Source: Deferribacterales bacterium (GTDB lineage Bacteria > Chrysiogenota > Deferribacteres > Deferribacterales > JAISNW01). From it: a stretch of DNA of 25,578 bases. A program made the translations under genes and the position numbers. Numbering within the stretch: the stretch's first letter is position 1; each line of letters opens with the position of its first letter. This document shows, in pieces, positions 7,833 to 15,427 of the stretch. The DNA lies in NCBI GenBank assembly GCA_025997275.1, contig BNUJ01000007.1:1-25578 (forward strand), given 5' to 3'. Under the pieces are notes generated by a model, which was not told where the DNA came from, made no database searches, and worked only from the letters and a program-made list of their open reading frames with translations.

Positions 7833-8419
7833 TGAGTTATTACGTTCCTTATGTAATAGAGCAGACTGGTAGGGGCGAGCGTAGCTACGATATATATTCT
7901 AGGCTGTTGAAAGACCGCATAGTTTTCCTTGGTAGCGAGGTGGATGACCAAGTTTCTAACTCTATTATAGCGCAGATATTGTTTTTAGAGGCGACTGATG
8001 CTGAAAAGGATATATTTTTCTACATCAATTCACCCGGTGGTTCAGTGACGAGTGGGCTTGCGATTTTTGACACGATGAACTATATCAAATGTGAGATTTC
8101 CACTATTTGTCTAGGGCAGGCTGCCAGTATGGGGGCGTTCTTGCTGGCGGCAGGGACTAAGGGCAAGCGGTTTGCGTTGCCTAATGCGCGGATAATGATA
8201 CACCAGCCATCTGGCGGTGCGCGTGGGCAGGCGACTGATATGGAGATACATCTGAACGAGCTATTGCGCACTAAGGAGCAGATGGCGAAGATTATGGCTG
8301 ATAATACGGGGCAAGGTTTGGATAAGCTGAAACAGGATATGGAGCGAGACTATTTTATGAGTGCAGAAGAAGCTAAGGAATATGGATTGATAGATGATAT
8401 TTTTGTCAAGCGGCAATAA
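7832..8419 (+). CDS. clpP: ATP-dependent Clp protease proteolytic subunit
   Basis: This 195-residue serine protease forms the double-ring chamber that degrades substrates unfolded by Clp ATPases. The catalytic serine is in GQAASMGAFL and the catalytic histidine in MIHQPSGGARGQATD. The aspartate is within the ERDYFMSAEEAKEYGLID segment. The N-terminus YYVPYVIEQTGRGERSYDIYSRLLKDR is canonical. It is coupled to tig, a very common arrangement, but clpX, the usual third gene, is absent. ClpC, encoded at the left edge of the window, is a likely partner. Confidence 0.97.
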   Translation: MSYYVPYVIEQTGRGERSYDIYSRLLKDRIVFLGSEVDDQVSNSIIAQILFLEATDAEKDIFFYINSPGGSVTSGLAIFDTMNYIKCEISTICLGQAASMGAFLLAAGTKGKRFALPNARIMIHQPSGGARGQATDMEIHLNELLRTKEQMAKIMADNTGQGLDKLKQDMERDYFMSAEEAKEYGLIDDIFVKRQ

Positions 8420-8451
8420 AGTTAGAGATTTACTACAGGAGGTAAATGATT

Positions 8452-8790
8452 ATGGAAAGGAAACTGATTGTTTGTTCGGTATGCGGGTATGAGATGGTGG
8501 AAGACGGGGGAAAAGACCCATGTCCGAAGTGTGGTGCTACGCGGGAAAAGTTCACGGAGCTGTCGGCAGTGGATGCCAAGAAAGTTTTTGATGCTGACAG
8601 GACCAACGATATTCACGCTACAATCATAAAACTGTCTGGAGATATTGAGCGGTTGTGTGATGAGGGGTTGAAAATCGCCCTTGACCCAAAATGTGTAAGT
8701 GTTTTTGAAATTGTGAAAAAAGATAGCTACAAGGCTAAGCAGCTCTGCCGTGCAGAGGTTGCAGGACACGTCAAAAACAGCAAGTGGTAA
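8452..8790 (+). CDS. Small protein with a rubredoxin-like zinc ribbon
   Basis: A 112-residue protein with two metal knuckles, C8-S-V-C11-G and C24-P-K-C27-G, spaced like the rubredoxin-type domain at the end of rubrerythrins. A helical segment with three further cysteines follows. The four Cys probably bind iron or zinc; I cannot assign a reaction. I prefer ATG 8452 because AGGAGG (8437-8442) lies 9 bases upstream; an in-frame ATG at 8446 would be only 3 bases away. It follows clpP by 32 bases and ends in a strong terminator, so it is probably the last gene of the tig-clpP transcript. Confidence 0.75.
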   Translation: MERKLIVCSVCGYEMVEDGGKDPCPKCGATREKFTELSAVDAKKVFDADRTNDIHATIIKLSGDIERLCDEGLKIALDPKCVSVFEIVKKDSYKAKQLCRAEVAGHVKNSKW

Positions 8791-8796
8791 CATTAT

Positions 8797-8826
8797 AGCA
8801 TAGGGGCGAAAGCCCCTATGCTTTTT
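8797..8826 (+). terminator. Strong Rho-independent terminator
   Basis: A perfect 11-bp stem, AGCATAGGGGC (8797-8807) with GCCCCTATGCT (8812-8822), closes a GAAA tetraloop and runs into a five-T tract (8822-8826). It ends the tig-clpP-zinc-ribbon transcript. Confidence 0.92.
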
Positions 8827-8878
8827 GCTAGACTTTTCAATAACTATGTGATAGTTTTCCTGCAAGAGGAGAGATAAC

Positions 8879-9079
8879 ATGGAGAGCATCTTTTATCTGG
8901 TACTTGGCGTTGTTGCTGTCATCATTTATTTATTGCCGTTCATACTTGCAAAGAAGAGGAATATGGCATCAGCAAGAACGCTGTTTTGGGTTAACCTATT
9001 TCTGGGGGTGACGGGTCTTGTTTGGTTAGTGTGTCTAATATGGGCTTGCGAGGGACGTACAAAGGAGTCTAACAAATAA
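8879..9079 (+). CDS. Superinfection-immunity-family small membrane protein
   Basis: This 66-residue protein has two hydrophobic helices (about residues 4-24 and 34-55) joined by a short basic loop (AKKRNMASA). The pattern YLLPFILAKKRN...FWVNLFLGVTGLVWLVCLIWA matches the Imm_superinfect family, named for the T4 Imm protein but also widespread in bacterial chromosomes with no known role. AGAGGAG lies 6 bases before the ATG. It comes after a terminator, so it should have its own promoter; none is clear. It converges on the GspG-like gene, with 6 bases between the two stop codons. Confidence 0.7.
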   Translation: MESIFYLVLGVVAVIIYLLPFILAKKRNMASARTLFWVNLFLGVTGLVWLVCLIWACEGRTKESNK

Positions 9080-9085
9080 ATGTTG

Positions 9086-9529
9086 CTATTTTTGGCTTCG
9101 TATCGTTATATCTGTTTTATGTCGTTTGCCTTCGCGTCTGCCATCAGAGCCTAGCGAGGTTAGCTCAAATACTGTTCCGTTGTCTATTGCAACATATATG
9201 TATTTATTGCCCCAAACGTCTATCGTTGGGTCTTTCGGTAGCTTACCTACTATATATCCCCCTGCTTTATAGCTTTCAGGTAGTGGTTCTGTCTCAGGTG
9301 CTCTGATTAGCGCAGACAATCCCTGCTCTGTGCTAGGATATATTCCATTGTCCAGCTTATATAGTTTTAATGCCGATACGAGAACGTTCATCTCCGCATT
9401 AGCGGTGGCAACTAGCCCTTTATTAGGATTGTCCAGTAACACTACTGCTATGAAAAACGCTAGAACGCTTACAATAGCGGCAAAAATTATAATCTCTCTT
9501 CTAGGAATGCTATTTATAATCTTCCTCAC
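9086..9529 (-). CDS. GspG-like pseudopilin domain protein without a recognisable prepilin cleavage site
   Basis: A 147-residue protein whose C-terminal half is the type II secretion GspG fold: LYKLDNGIYPSTEQGL, LPKDPTIDVWGNKYIYV and ELTSLGSDGRREG. One membrane segment lies at about residues 12-33 (EIIIFAAIVSVLAFFIAVVLL in overlapping stretches). Major pseudopilins normally start with a short basic leader and GFTLxE; neither the glycine nor the +5 glutamate is visible, so it may be a membrane-anchored relative that is not processed. The GTG start at 9529 is supported by GAGGT 6 bases upstream, which overlaps the end of rseP. It ends the rrf2-to-rseP operon. No other secretion genes are nearby. 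Confidence 0.75.
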   Translation of the reverse strand: MRKIINSIPRREIIIFAAIVSVLAFFIAVVLLDNPNKGLVATANAEMNVLVSALKLYKLDNGIYPSTEQGLSALIRAPETEPLPESYKAGGYIVGKLPKDPTIDVWGNKYIYVAIDNGTVFELTSLGSDGRREGKRHKTDITIRSQK

Positions 9530-9533
9530 ACTG

Positions 9534-10844
9534 CTACCTCAAAAACCTTGCTATATCGTTGTAAAATGTGAATACCATCAGTGCGCATAATAGTGCCATA
9601 CCAACAGCTTGTCCGCTCTCGCGTATACGTGGTTCAATAGTTTTGCGCCTAAGTGCCTCCCATGTGAATAGTGCCACATAACCGCCATCTAGCACAGGTA
9701 TAGGCAAGATATTTAAGATTGCTAGGTTTATGCTTATTAACGCTATAAACAGCAGATAGTTTTCATAGCCGTTTTTAGCAGATTTCGCCCCCTCTTGCAA
9801 TATCACTATAGGTCCGCCGATGTTGTCGCGCGACACTTTGCCAGCAATTAACTGACGCAGGCTAGAAAGTATTACATGAGTAATCTCCCCTGCACGTTTT
9901 GCTCCAAGAATAAGGGCTTTAGCTGGGTTTTCCCGTAGCTTTAAGTCGCCCCCCTTAGTGGTGACGCCTATTATAGCATTTTCCATCCCGCTAGGCACAA
10001 TAGGTGTTATTGTGACACTATGCTCTGCACCAGCACGCACGTAGCGCAACGATAACGGCTTGTCGGCATTGCCCCTAACGATAGCAGGTATCTGCTGCCA
10101 ATCGTTAATCTTAACCCCGTTAATGCTCGTTATAACGTCCCCCGTGTGCAACCCCGCCTTTTCAGCGGGTAGCCCTGTTGAAATAGCCCCTATAACAGGG
10201 CTTATTCGCACACTCATATCTAAATCAGGTGCACGCACAACATCACCTGTTAAGAGCGTTACGTCTGTCATTTTAGGCACAAGGGACAGGAGCTTTTCTG
10301 CGCCCGCCCGTTCTACTACTATAGATAGGGGTTTGTCGCCCTTTATTGATTCTAAAAAATGTTCCCAAGAGCGAATAGTTCTCTCCTCAACCGACAGAAT
10401 TTTATCTCCGCTCTTAAAGCCTGCCAGCTGTGCTGTGCCACCGTCTTTTACAATGCCCGCAACTGGGGAATATGCCTCATAGCCTAGCATATACACTGCA
10501 CTTATCAGCACCACTGCAAAAATAGCGTTGAACAACACGCCCGCAGTAATGACAAAAATCTTTTTTGGATACGATTTATTAAAGAAAGCAGCTGATTCTT
10601 TACCCTCAATCGCATCTACTTCCTTAAACATCCTGTGCAGGTCAACATAGCCCCCCAACGGGATTAACGATATACAATATTCTGTCTCGCCGTATTTATA
10701 GGTGAGCAGTTTAGGACCGAAACCTAATGAAAAGCTCTCTACATATATACCGCACGCTTTTGCAGCGATAAAGTGTCCAAGCTCATGGACAAATACTAAA
10801 ATACCTAGCGCAAGCACTGCTAGAATCGCTGATGTTATTGTCAT
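9534..10844 (-). CDS. rseP: RseP-type site-2 intramembrane zinc metalloprotease
   Basis: This 436-residue inner-membrane protease cleaves transmembrane segments, typically of anti-sigma factors and signal-peptide remnants. The zinc motif is HELGH (H20, E21, H24) in the first membrane helix, and the third ligand region is NILPIPVLDGG near the C-terminus. Two PDZ domains can be traced between them (about residues 120-180 and 205-275, the second containing AEKAGLHTGDVITSING). Tandem PDZ domains are the Gram-negative RseP arrangement. Its start overlaps the dxr stop by 4 bases (ATGA), so it is coupled to isoprenoid synthesis as in many bacteria. No sigma-E or RseA homologue is in the window. Confidence 0.94.
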   Translation of the reverse strand: MTITSAILAVLALGILVFVHELGHFIAAKACGIYVESFSLGFGPKLLTYKYGETEYCISLIPLGGYVDLHRMFKEVDAIEGKESAAFFNKSYPKKIFVITAGVLFNAIFAVVLISAVYMLGYEAYSPVAGIVKDGGTAQLAGFKSGDKILSVEERTIRSWEHFLESIKGDKPLSIVVERAGAEKLLSLVPKMTDVTLLTGDVVRAPDLDMSVRISPVIGAISTGLPAEKAGLHTGDVITSINGVKINDWQQIPAIVRGNADKPLSLRYVRAGAEHSVTITPIVPSGMENAIIGVTTKGGDLKLRENPAKALILGAKRAGEITHVILSSLRQLIAGKVSRDNIGGPIVILQEGAKSAKNGYENYLLFIALISINLAILNILPIPVLDGGYVALFTWEALRRKTIEPRIRESGQAVGMALLCALMVFTFYNDIARFLR

Positions 10845-11980
10845 TGTCTCTTACTCCCATTTGAAATCTTATTTAGTCTTGCACGAACTTCTCTGTCAAT
10901 ATATAAGACATCGTCTATGCTATTTGGTTCACAAAAGGTTGCCTCGTTTAGCGCATTTTCCACAAGGGTGGCTATACCATTGAACTTCAATTTACCATTT
11001 AGGAATAGTTCCACCGCCACCTCATCTGCCACGTTCATTACAATAGCAAGGGCATTCTTTCCTGAATTTAGCACATCTAGGGCAATTTTCAGACATCTAT
11101 ACTTAGATAAATCAGGCTTGGCAAATGTTAAAGTGCCAAGTTCAGCGATATTCAATGGCTGAACGCCTGACTCTACACGTTGTCCGTATAGTCCGTAACC
11201 TAGCGCATAGGATATAGGGATGCGCATATCAGCCACCCCAAGATGTGCGATAATTGCGCCATCTTTATATGAAACTAGTGCGTGAACTATGCTCTGCGGG
11301 TGAAGTGCCACCTTTAACTTGTCAGCGGGCATATCAAAGAGCCATTTAGCTTCTATCAGCTCAAAGCCTTTATTCATAAGGGTGGCAGAATCTATGGTAA
11401 TCTTCTTCCCCATACTCCAGTTGGGATGTTTCAATGCTCGCTCGGGGCTAACGTTTTCTATTTCACTTGCAGTCATATCTCTAAGTGCACCGCCACTTGC
11501 CGTCATGGTTAGCTCTGCAATGTCCGCTCTATTGTGTCCTAACATACACTGCAGCAGTGCCGAATGTTCGCTATCAACTGGGATAACGTTTGCCCCAGAC
11601 TCTCTAGCCGCACTCATGATAAAACTGCCCGCAGATACTATACACTCTTTATTTGCCAAAGCTATAGTGGTGCCGCATTTAGCGAGATTATAGACTAGCT
11701 GGGTGATACCTGCACCTGATGCGCCCACCAGCACCATATCCAGCGGTTCAACTTCAAGATATTTTGACAGCTCGTCATAACCATTAGCCGTTAAGAATGT
11801 TTTTTTAGCAGAAACTTTGCTGGCATTTTCAGCAAGTAGCGTTTCATCAGTATGTGCTGATAGGAAACTGATGTCCCATTTATCATCTGAAGTCCTGTTA
11901 GCTTCGTTATTTCTGACGATTACGTCTATCGCCTGTCTGCCTATTGAGCCTGTCGCCCCTATTATGCCGAGTTTTTTCAT
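10841..11980 (-). CDS. dxr: 1-deoxy-D-xylulose 5-phosphate reductoisomerase
   Basis: This 379-residue NADPH enzyme makes 2-C-methyl-D-erythritol 4-phosphate, the committed step of the MEP isoprenoid pathway. The nucleotide-binding loop GATGSIGRQAIDVI is at the N-terminus. The metal and substrate region is PVDSEHSAL with ASGGALRD, and KKITIDSATLMNKGFELIEA is the family signature. The length is normal. It sits between cdsA (3-base gap) and rseP (overlap), which is the conserved cdsA-dxr-rseP order. Confidence 0.96.
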   Translation of the reverse strand: MKKLGIIGATGSIGRQAIDVIVRNNEANRTSDDKWDISFLSAHTDETLLAENASKVSAKKTFLTANGYDELSKYLEVEPLDMVLVGASGAGITQLVYNLAKCGTTIALANKECIVSAGSFIMSAARESGANVIPVDSEHSALLQCMLGHNRADIAELTMTASGGALRDMTASEIENVSPERALKHPNWSMGKKITIDSATLMNKGFELIEAKWLFDMPADKLKVALHPQSIVHALVSYKDGAIIAHLGVADMRIPISYALGYGLYGQRVESGVQPLNIAELGTLTFAKPDLSKYRCLKIALDVLNSGKNALAIVMNVADEVAVELFLNGKLKFNGIATLVENALNEATFCEPNSIDDVLYIDREVRARLNKISNGSKRQ

Positions 11981-11983
11981 AGG

Positions 11984-12829
11984 CTACCACACAGGAGAGA
12001 GCGTTATGAGCAAGACTGCAGCCAAGACAGGTGCAGCAAATATTATAGAATCTAGTCTATCAAGTATGCCGCCGTGCCCTGGTATGAGCGAACCGCTATC
12101 TTTCACCCCAGCATTTCGTTTAAGCATTGATTCAAATAGGTCGCCCAAGATACCCGCCACTACCACCAATATAGATATTATTACCAGCTTGAAGTTGCTC
12201 ATATTGTAGGAGAGGAAGTTGTCTGTATTGACCATAACGCACCTATAGAACGCTACGGACCCAGCAACCCCGAAGATGAGACCAGCGATAAAGCCTTCAA
12301 TGCTTTTAGCGGGGCTGACAGCCACTATCCCTTTGTGCTTGCCGATGAGCGAGCCTGCGAAATAAGCCGCACTATCTGATAGCCAGATAGCTACGAACAG
12401 ATAGACTACCCACCACACATTGATTGCACGTATTGGCAGTAGCCATACCAGCATAAATGGGAGGAACAGCGCACCAAACAGATTAACAGCCACAAAGCGC
12501 AGAGAATCGGCGGTTGGTTCTTTAGAAAATAACTTCATAGCAAATATCATAAACACAAGCAGTAGTATTAAAGGGACGATTGCGAACGAAAACACAAAAG
12601 ATACTGGCAACACTACACTGCCAAACCATACCACCCGTGAAGACACAGGCTCACCAGCCACCATAAGCAGTCTGTGAACCTCACGATTACCCGCTATAAT
12701 AAGCGAACAAATGGCTATTAAAAATGGAATTGGTACACCTAAAGTGAAACGAGGCTCCCAAAATGTGATGCCTATTGCAACAGGGAGCAACACCACTGCG
12801 GCTAGTATGCGCTTAGCTAGATTGCTCAT
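11984..12829 (-). CDS. cdsA: Phosphatidate cytidylyltransferase (CDP-diglyceride synthase)
   Basis: A 281-residue multi-spanning membrane enzyme that makes CDP-diacylglycerol from phosphatidate and CTP for phospholipid synthesis. About eight hydrophobic segments are visible. The C-terminal CDP-glyceride signature is clear: SMLKRNAGVKDSGSLIPGHG followed by GILDRLDS. The undecaprenyl synthase gene uppS, which usually precedes cdsA, is missing; an acyl-CoA dehydrogenase gene ends 4 bases upstream instead. Confidence 0.95.
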   Translation of the reverse strand: MSNLAKRILAAVVLLPVAIGITFWEPRFTLGVPIPFLIAICSLIIAGNREVHRLLMVAGEPVSSRVVWFGSVVLPVSFVFSFAIVPLILLLVFMIFAMKLFSKEPTADSLRFVAVNLFGALFLPFMLVWLLPIRAINVWWVVYLFVAIWLSDSAAYFAGSLIGKHKGIVAVSPAKSIEGFIAGLIFGVAGSVAFYRCVMVNTDNFLSYNMSNFKLVIISILVVVAGILGDLFESMLKRNAGVKDSGSLIPGHGGILDRLDSIIFAAPVLAAVLLITLSPVW

Positions 12830-12833
12830 CAGG

Positions 12834-13964
12834 CTACTTTTTCACTATATAGTTTGATATGACCATCCGTTGAACTTCAGACGTACCCTCTGCAATAGCC
12901 GTGCTCTTGGCATCTCTAAATAGACGTTCTGCCTTAGCGGGTTTGCAATATCCGTAGCCGCCTTGCACCTGTATAGCGTTGATTGCGTTGTTCATAACAG
13001 CTTCAGATGCGAATAGCTTTGCAGTAGATGCCGCCAGTCCGAAATCGCGCCCAGCATCACACAGGCTAGCCGCATGCCAGACAAGTTGCCTAGCCGCTTC
13101 ACAGTCTTTATGCATATCGGCAAGCATCCAGCGGATAGCTTGATTGTCAGATATCGGATGCCCAAACTGCACACGACTGCCAGTATATGCCACGCTCTCC
13201 TCAACACAGGCTTGCAATAGTCCCACAGCTAGCGAGGCTATACCTATGCGCCCGCCATCTAGTGCAGACATTGCTATTTTGAACCCCTGCCCGACACTGC
13301 CCAGCACTGCATTTTTTGGCACTTTTGCATTTACTAGCTCTATATCTACCGTGTGCGAAGCCCGAAGCCCCATTTTATTGACATGGTTCGTCACCTTGAA
13401 ATGTTCTTTGTCCACCAAGAACGTCGTCATTGAGCGCGATGGGCTTGCGGTAGCGTCCGTCTTTGCCACAACCAACACAAAGTCACAATAGTCGCCTGAT
13501 GTTACAAACGCCTTCTTGCCATTTAGCAGGTAGTAATCACCATTGTCATCAGCTGTCGTTTGAACATTGCCTGCATCAGAGCCAGCCTCTGGCTCGGTCA
13601 GTGCGAAACCACCGAAGTAGTCCCCAGTTGCCATTTTTGGCAGATACTCTTTCTTCTGCTCTTCAGAGCCGAACTTTAATATGCAGTCGGCGGTAAGTGC
13701 ATGTGCCGCCATAGTCATCGCTGTAGAGCCACAGGCTTTAGCTACTTCTTCCATAAGCAACGTATATGACAGCACGTCCCCGCCACCACCGCCGTAGTTG
13801 TCAGGCACTTTGATGAGTAGCATGCCCTGTTGGGCTATTGCTTTAATCTGTTCTTTAGGGAATTTTGCGTCTTTGTCCGCCTCTACAGCAAGCGGTGCAA
13901 TTGCTGAAACAGCAAGCTCAGCAGCCGTTTCGCGTATAAGTAAATGTTCTTCTGATAATATCAT
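12834..13964 (-). CDS. Acyl-CoA dehydrogenase
   Basis: A 376-residue flavoprotein of the acyl-CoA dehydrogenase family, which introduces a trans-2 double bond into acyl-CoA and passes electrons to ETF. Both family signatures are present: FALTEPEAGSDAG, and GGYGYCKPAKAERLFRDAK with IAEGTSEVQR, whose Glu is the expected catalytic base of short and medium-chain members. ATG 13964 is preferred over an upstream TTG at 13979, because GGAG at 13974-13977 then lies 9 bases away. Chain length and pathway (beta-oxidation, branched-chain or butyryl-type) cannot be decided, and no ETF genes are adjacent. It links the Rrf2 regulator to the cdsA-dxr-rseP genes. Confidence 0.92.
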   Translation of the reverse strand: MILSEEHLLIRETAAELAVSAIAPLAVEADKDAKFPKEQIKAIAQQGMLLIKVPDNYGGGGGDVLSYTLLMEEVAKACGSTAMTMAAHALTADCILKFGSEEQKKEYLPKMATGDYFGGFALTEPEAGSDAGNVQTTADDNGDYYLLNGKKAFVTSGDYCDFVLVVAKTDATASPSRSMTTFLVDKEHFKVTNHVNKMGLRASHTVDIELVNAKVPKNAVLGSVGQGFKIAMSALDGGRIGIASLAVGLLQACVEESVAYTGSRVQFGHPISDNQAIRWMLADMHKDCEAARQLVWHAASLCDAGRDFGLAASTAKLFASEAVMNNAINAIQVQGGYGYCKPAKAERLFRDAKSTAIAEGTSEVQRMVISNYIVKK

Positions 13965-13988
13965 AATATTACGCTCCAAATAGTTATT

Positions 13989-14426
13989 TTATATAGAATA
14001 ATCATCATTTGCATTCTTGGAAACCTGTTTTGATACTTCGTCTAGTGTAATACCATCAAGATATTCGTTGATAAGGTTATTTAGCCCTTGCCAGATAGGT
14101 AATGTTTTACACTCATCAGATTGTTCACACACGGCGGGGTTGCCCTCTGCACAGGCGGTAGGACAGAGCGAGCCTTCGGTGATACGTAGAATTTGTCCTA
14201 TAGTATAGCGTTCAGGCGATTGGGCAAGCATATAACCACCCTGATAGCCACGATTGGCACGCAGTATATTGGAGTGACTGAGAAGAGAACCTATCTGCTC
14301 TAGGTATTTCTTAGATATTTGCCGCCTATCGGCAATATCCTTTAGGGATACGTAACCCTCACTCTTGTGTTCAGCCAAATCTAGCAACATCAGCAGGGCA
14401 TAACGCCCCCTAGTGGAAATCTTCAC
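13989..14426 (-). CDS. Rrf2-family transcriptional regulator (possible iron-sulfur sensor)
   Basis: A 145-residue protein with the Rrf2 winged helix (MKISTRGRYALLMLLDLAEH, KDIADRRQISKKYLEQI, NRGYQGGYML). The sensor loop carries cysteines 88, 92, 100 and 106. Three or more such cysteines in this loop are what IscR/NsrR-type proteins use to hold an iron-sulfur cluster, so sensing of oxygen, nitric oxide or iron status is plausible. It starts with GTG 14426, supported by AGAGGT about 7 bases upstream, and heads the operon that continues through acyl-CoA dehydrogenase to the GspG-like gene. No iscS/iscU genes are adjacent. Autoregulation is likely from family behaviour but not shown. Confidence 0.88.
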   Translation of the reverse strand: MKISTRGRYALLMLLDLAEHKSEGYVSLKDIADRRQISKKYLEQIGSLLSHSNILRANRGYQGGYMLAQSPERYTIGQILRITEGSLCPTACAEGNPAVCEQSDECKTLPIWQGLNNLINEYLDGITLDEVSKQVSKNANDDYSI

Positions 14427-14443
14427 TAAAACACCTCTCTACG

Positions 14444-14472
14444 AGTGTATCACAAATGCTGGAGGGTTGCAA
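14444..14472 (-). promoter_or_regulatory. Predicted promoter of the rrf2 operon
   Basis: Minus strand: -35 TTGCAA (14467-14472), 17-base spacer, -10 TACACT (14444-14449). The short leader contains the Shine-Dalgarno site. It is back to back with the promoter of the first GT8 gene, the two -35 boxes lying 33 bases apart. Confidence 0.65.
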
Positions 14473-14505
14473 GGAATTTATAGCGTCTCTTAATAAACTT
14501 GTATC

Positions 14506-14535
14506 TTGCAATTAGGGTATAGTTCGTGGTAGGAT
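14506..14535 (+). promoter_or_regulatory. Predicted promoter giving a leaderless mRNA (GT8 gene 1)
   Basis: -35 TTGCAA (14506-14511), 18-base spacer, -10 TAGGAT (14530-14535), then 7 bases to ATG 14543. No ribosome site is present. Confidence 0.6.
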
Positions 14536-14542
14536 ACAGTTC

Positions 14543-15427
14543 ATGATACCAGTAGTATTTGTAGCTGACGACAATTATGCTCCATATTTGGGAGTAGCTA
14601 TTAGTTCATTCGTATCTAATGCGTCCGTGCAGAACACGTATAATATATACATCGTTCACGATGGCATTAGCGACGGCAACCGTGAACTTTTAGAAACGCT
14701 GTCTGACTACAATGTTCAAATAGATTTCATTGATGCTCGTCCGTTTGTAGCTAGCTATGGGCTTGACCAGCTCAACATTACGTGCTATCCGCTGGCTATC
14801 TACTACCGATTTTTTCTGCCACAAATTCTGCCAGAGCTAGATAAAGTGCTATATCTTGACACGGATGTGCTGATTTTAGACGATGTTGTCGAGCTATACA
14901 ACATTGATATAGGCAATAATTATATCGGAGTGGTGCTTGATGCACTCTCGCGTAGACCTGCCAGTTCATCGTTTGCTAAGTATTGCAGAAAAATACTGAA
15001 CATCGCCAGCCACAAGACGTATTTCAATAGTGGTGTCTTGCTTATGAACCTAGCGAAGATGCGCACCGATGATATGACAACTAAACTAGTTGCCACACAA
15101 AAAAAGATGCGGAACGCGCGATTCCCCGACCAAGATACTCTGAATATCGTATTTGAGGGTAAAACGAGCTTTCTGCCAGACGGCTGGAACGTTCAGGCTA
15201 AAGAGTTTTATCCAGCTAGCTTACAAATACCCTCAATCGTCCACTATGCGACAAACAATAAGCCGTGGGCTATAAAGAATCCGCGTGATAACTTGCTCCT
15301 GTGGTGGCAACAGGCAGAAAAAACACCATTCTACGAGATACTACAGCACATCAAGCCTGATACAACTACGCTCAGCTGGCGATGGGCTTTATTGAGGGAT
15401 AAGCTAAAGGGTAGTATCTGCAAGTAA
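14543..15427 (+). CDS. Family 8 glycosyltransferase (LgtC-like), copy 1
   Basis: A 294-residue GT8 enzyme that should transfer a hexose from a nucleotide sugar with retention of configuration. It starts with the nucleotide-binding strand VVFVADDNYAPYLGVAISS. The metal-binding DxD is DTD at residues 106-108 in KVLYLDTDVLILDD. Later blocks YFNSGVLLMNL, FPDQDTLNIVF, LPDGWNVQ and IVHYATNNKPW complete the family pattern. It is one of three GT8 paralogues here, probably for cell-surface or flagellar glycan, although acceptor and sugar are unknown. Its 3' end overlaps the convergent second GT8 gene by 24 bases. Confidence 0.92.
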   Translation: MIPVVFVADDNYAPYLGVAISSFVSNASVQNTYNIYIVHDGISDGNRELLETLSDYNVQIDFIDARPFVASYGLDQLNITCYPLAIYYRFFLPQILPELDKVLYLDTDVLILDDVVELYNIDIGNNYIGVVLDALSRRPASSSFAKYCRKILNIASHKTYFNSGVLLMNLAKMRTDDMTTKLVATQKKMRNARFPDQDTLNIVFEGKTSFLPDGWNVQAKEFYPASLQIPSIVHYATNNKPWAIKNPRDNLLLWWQQAEKTPFYEILQHIKPDTTTLSWRWALLRDKLKGSICK

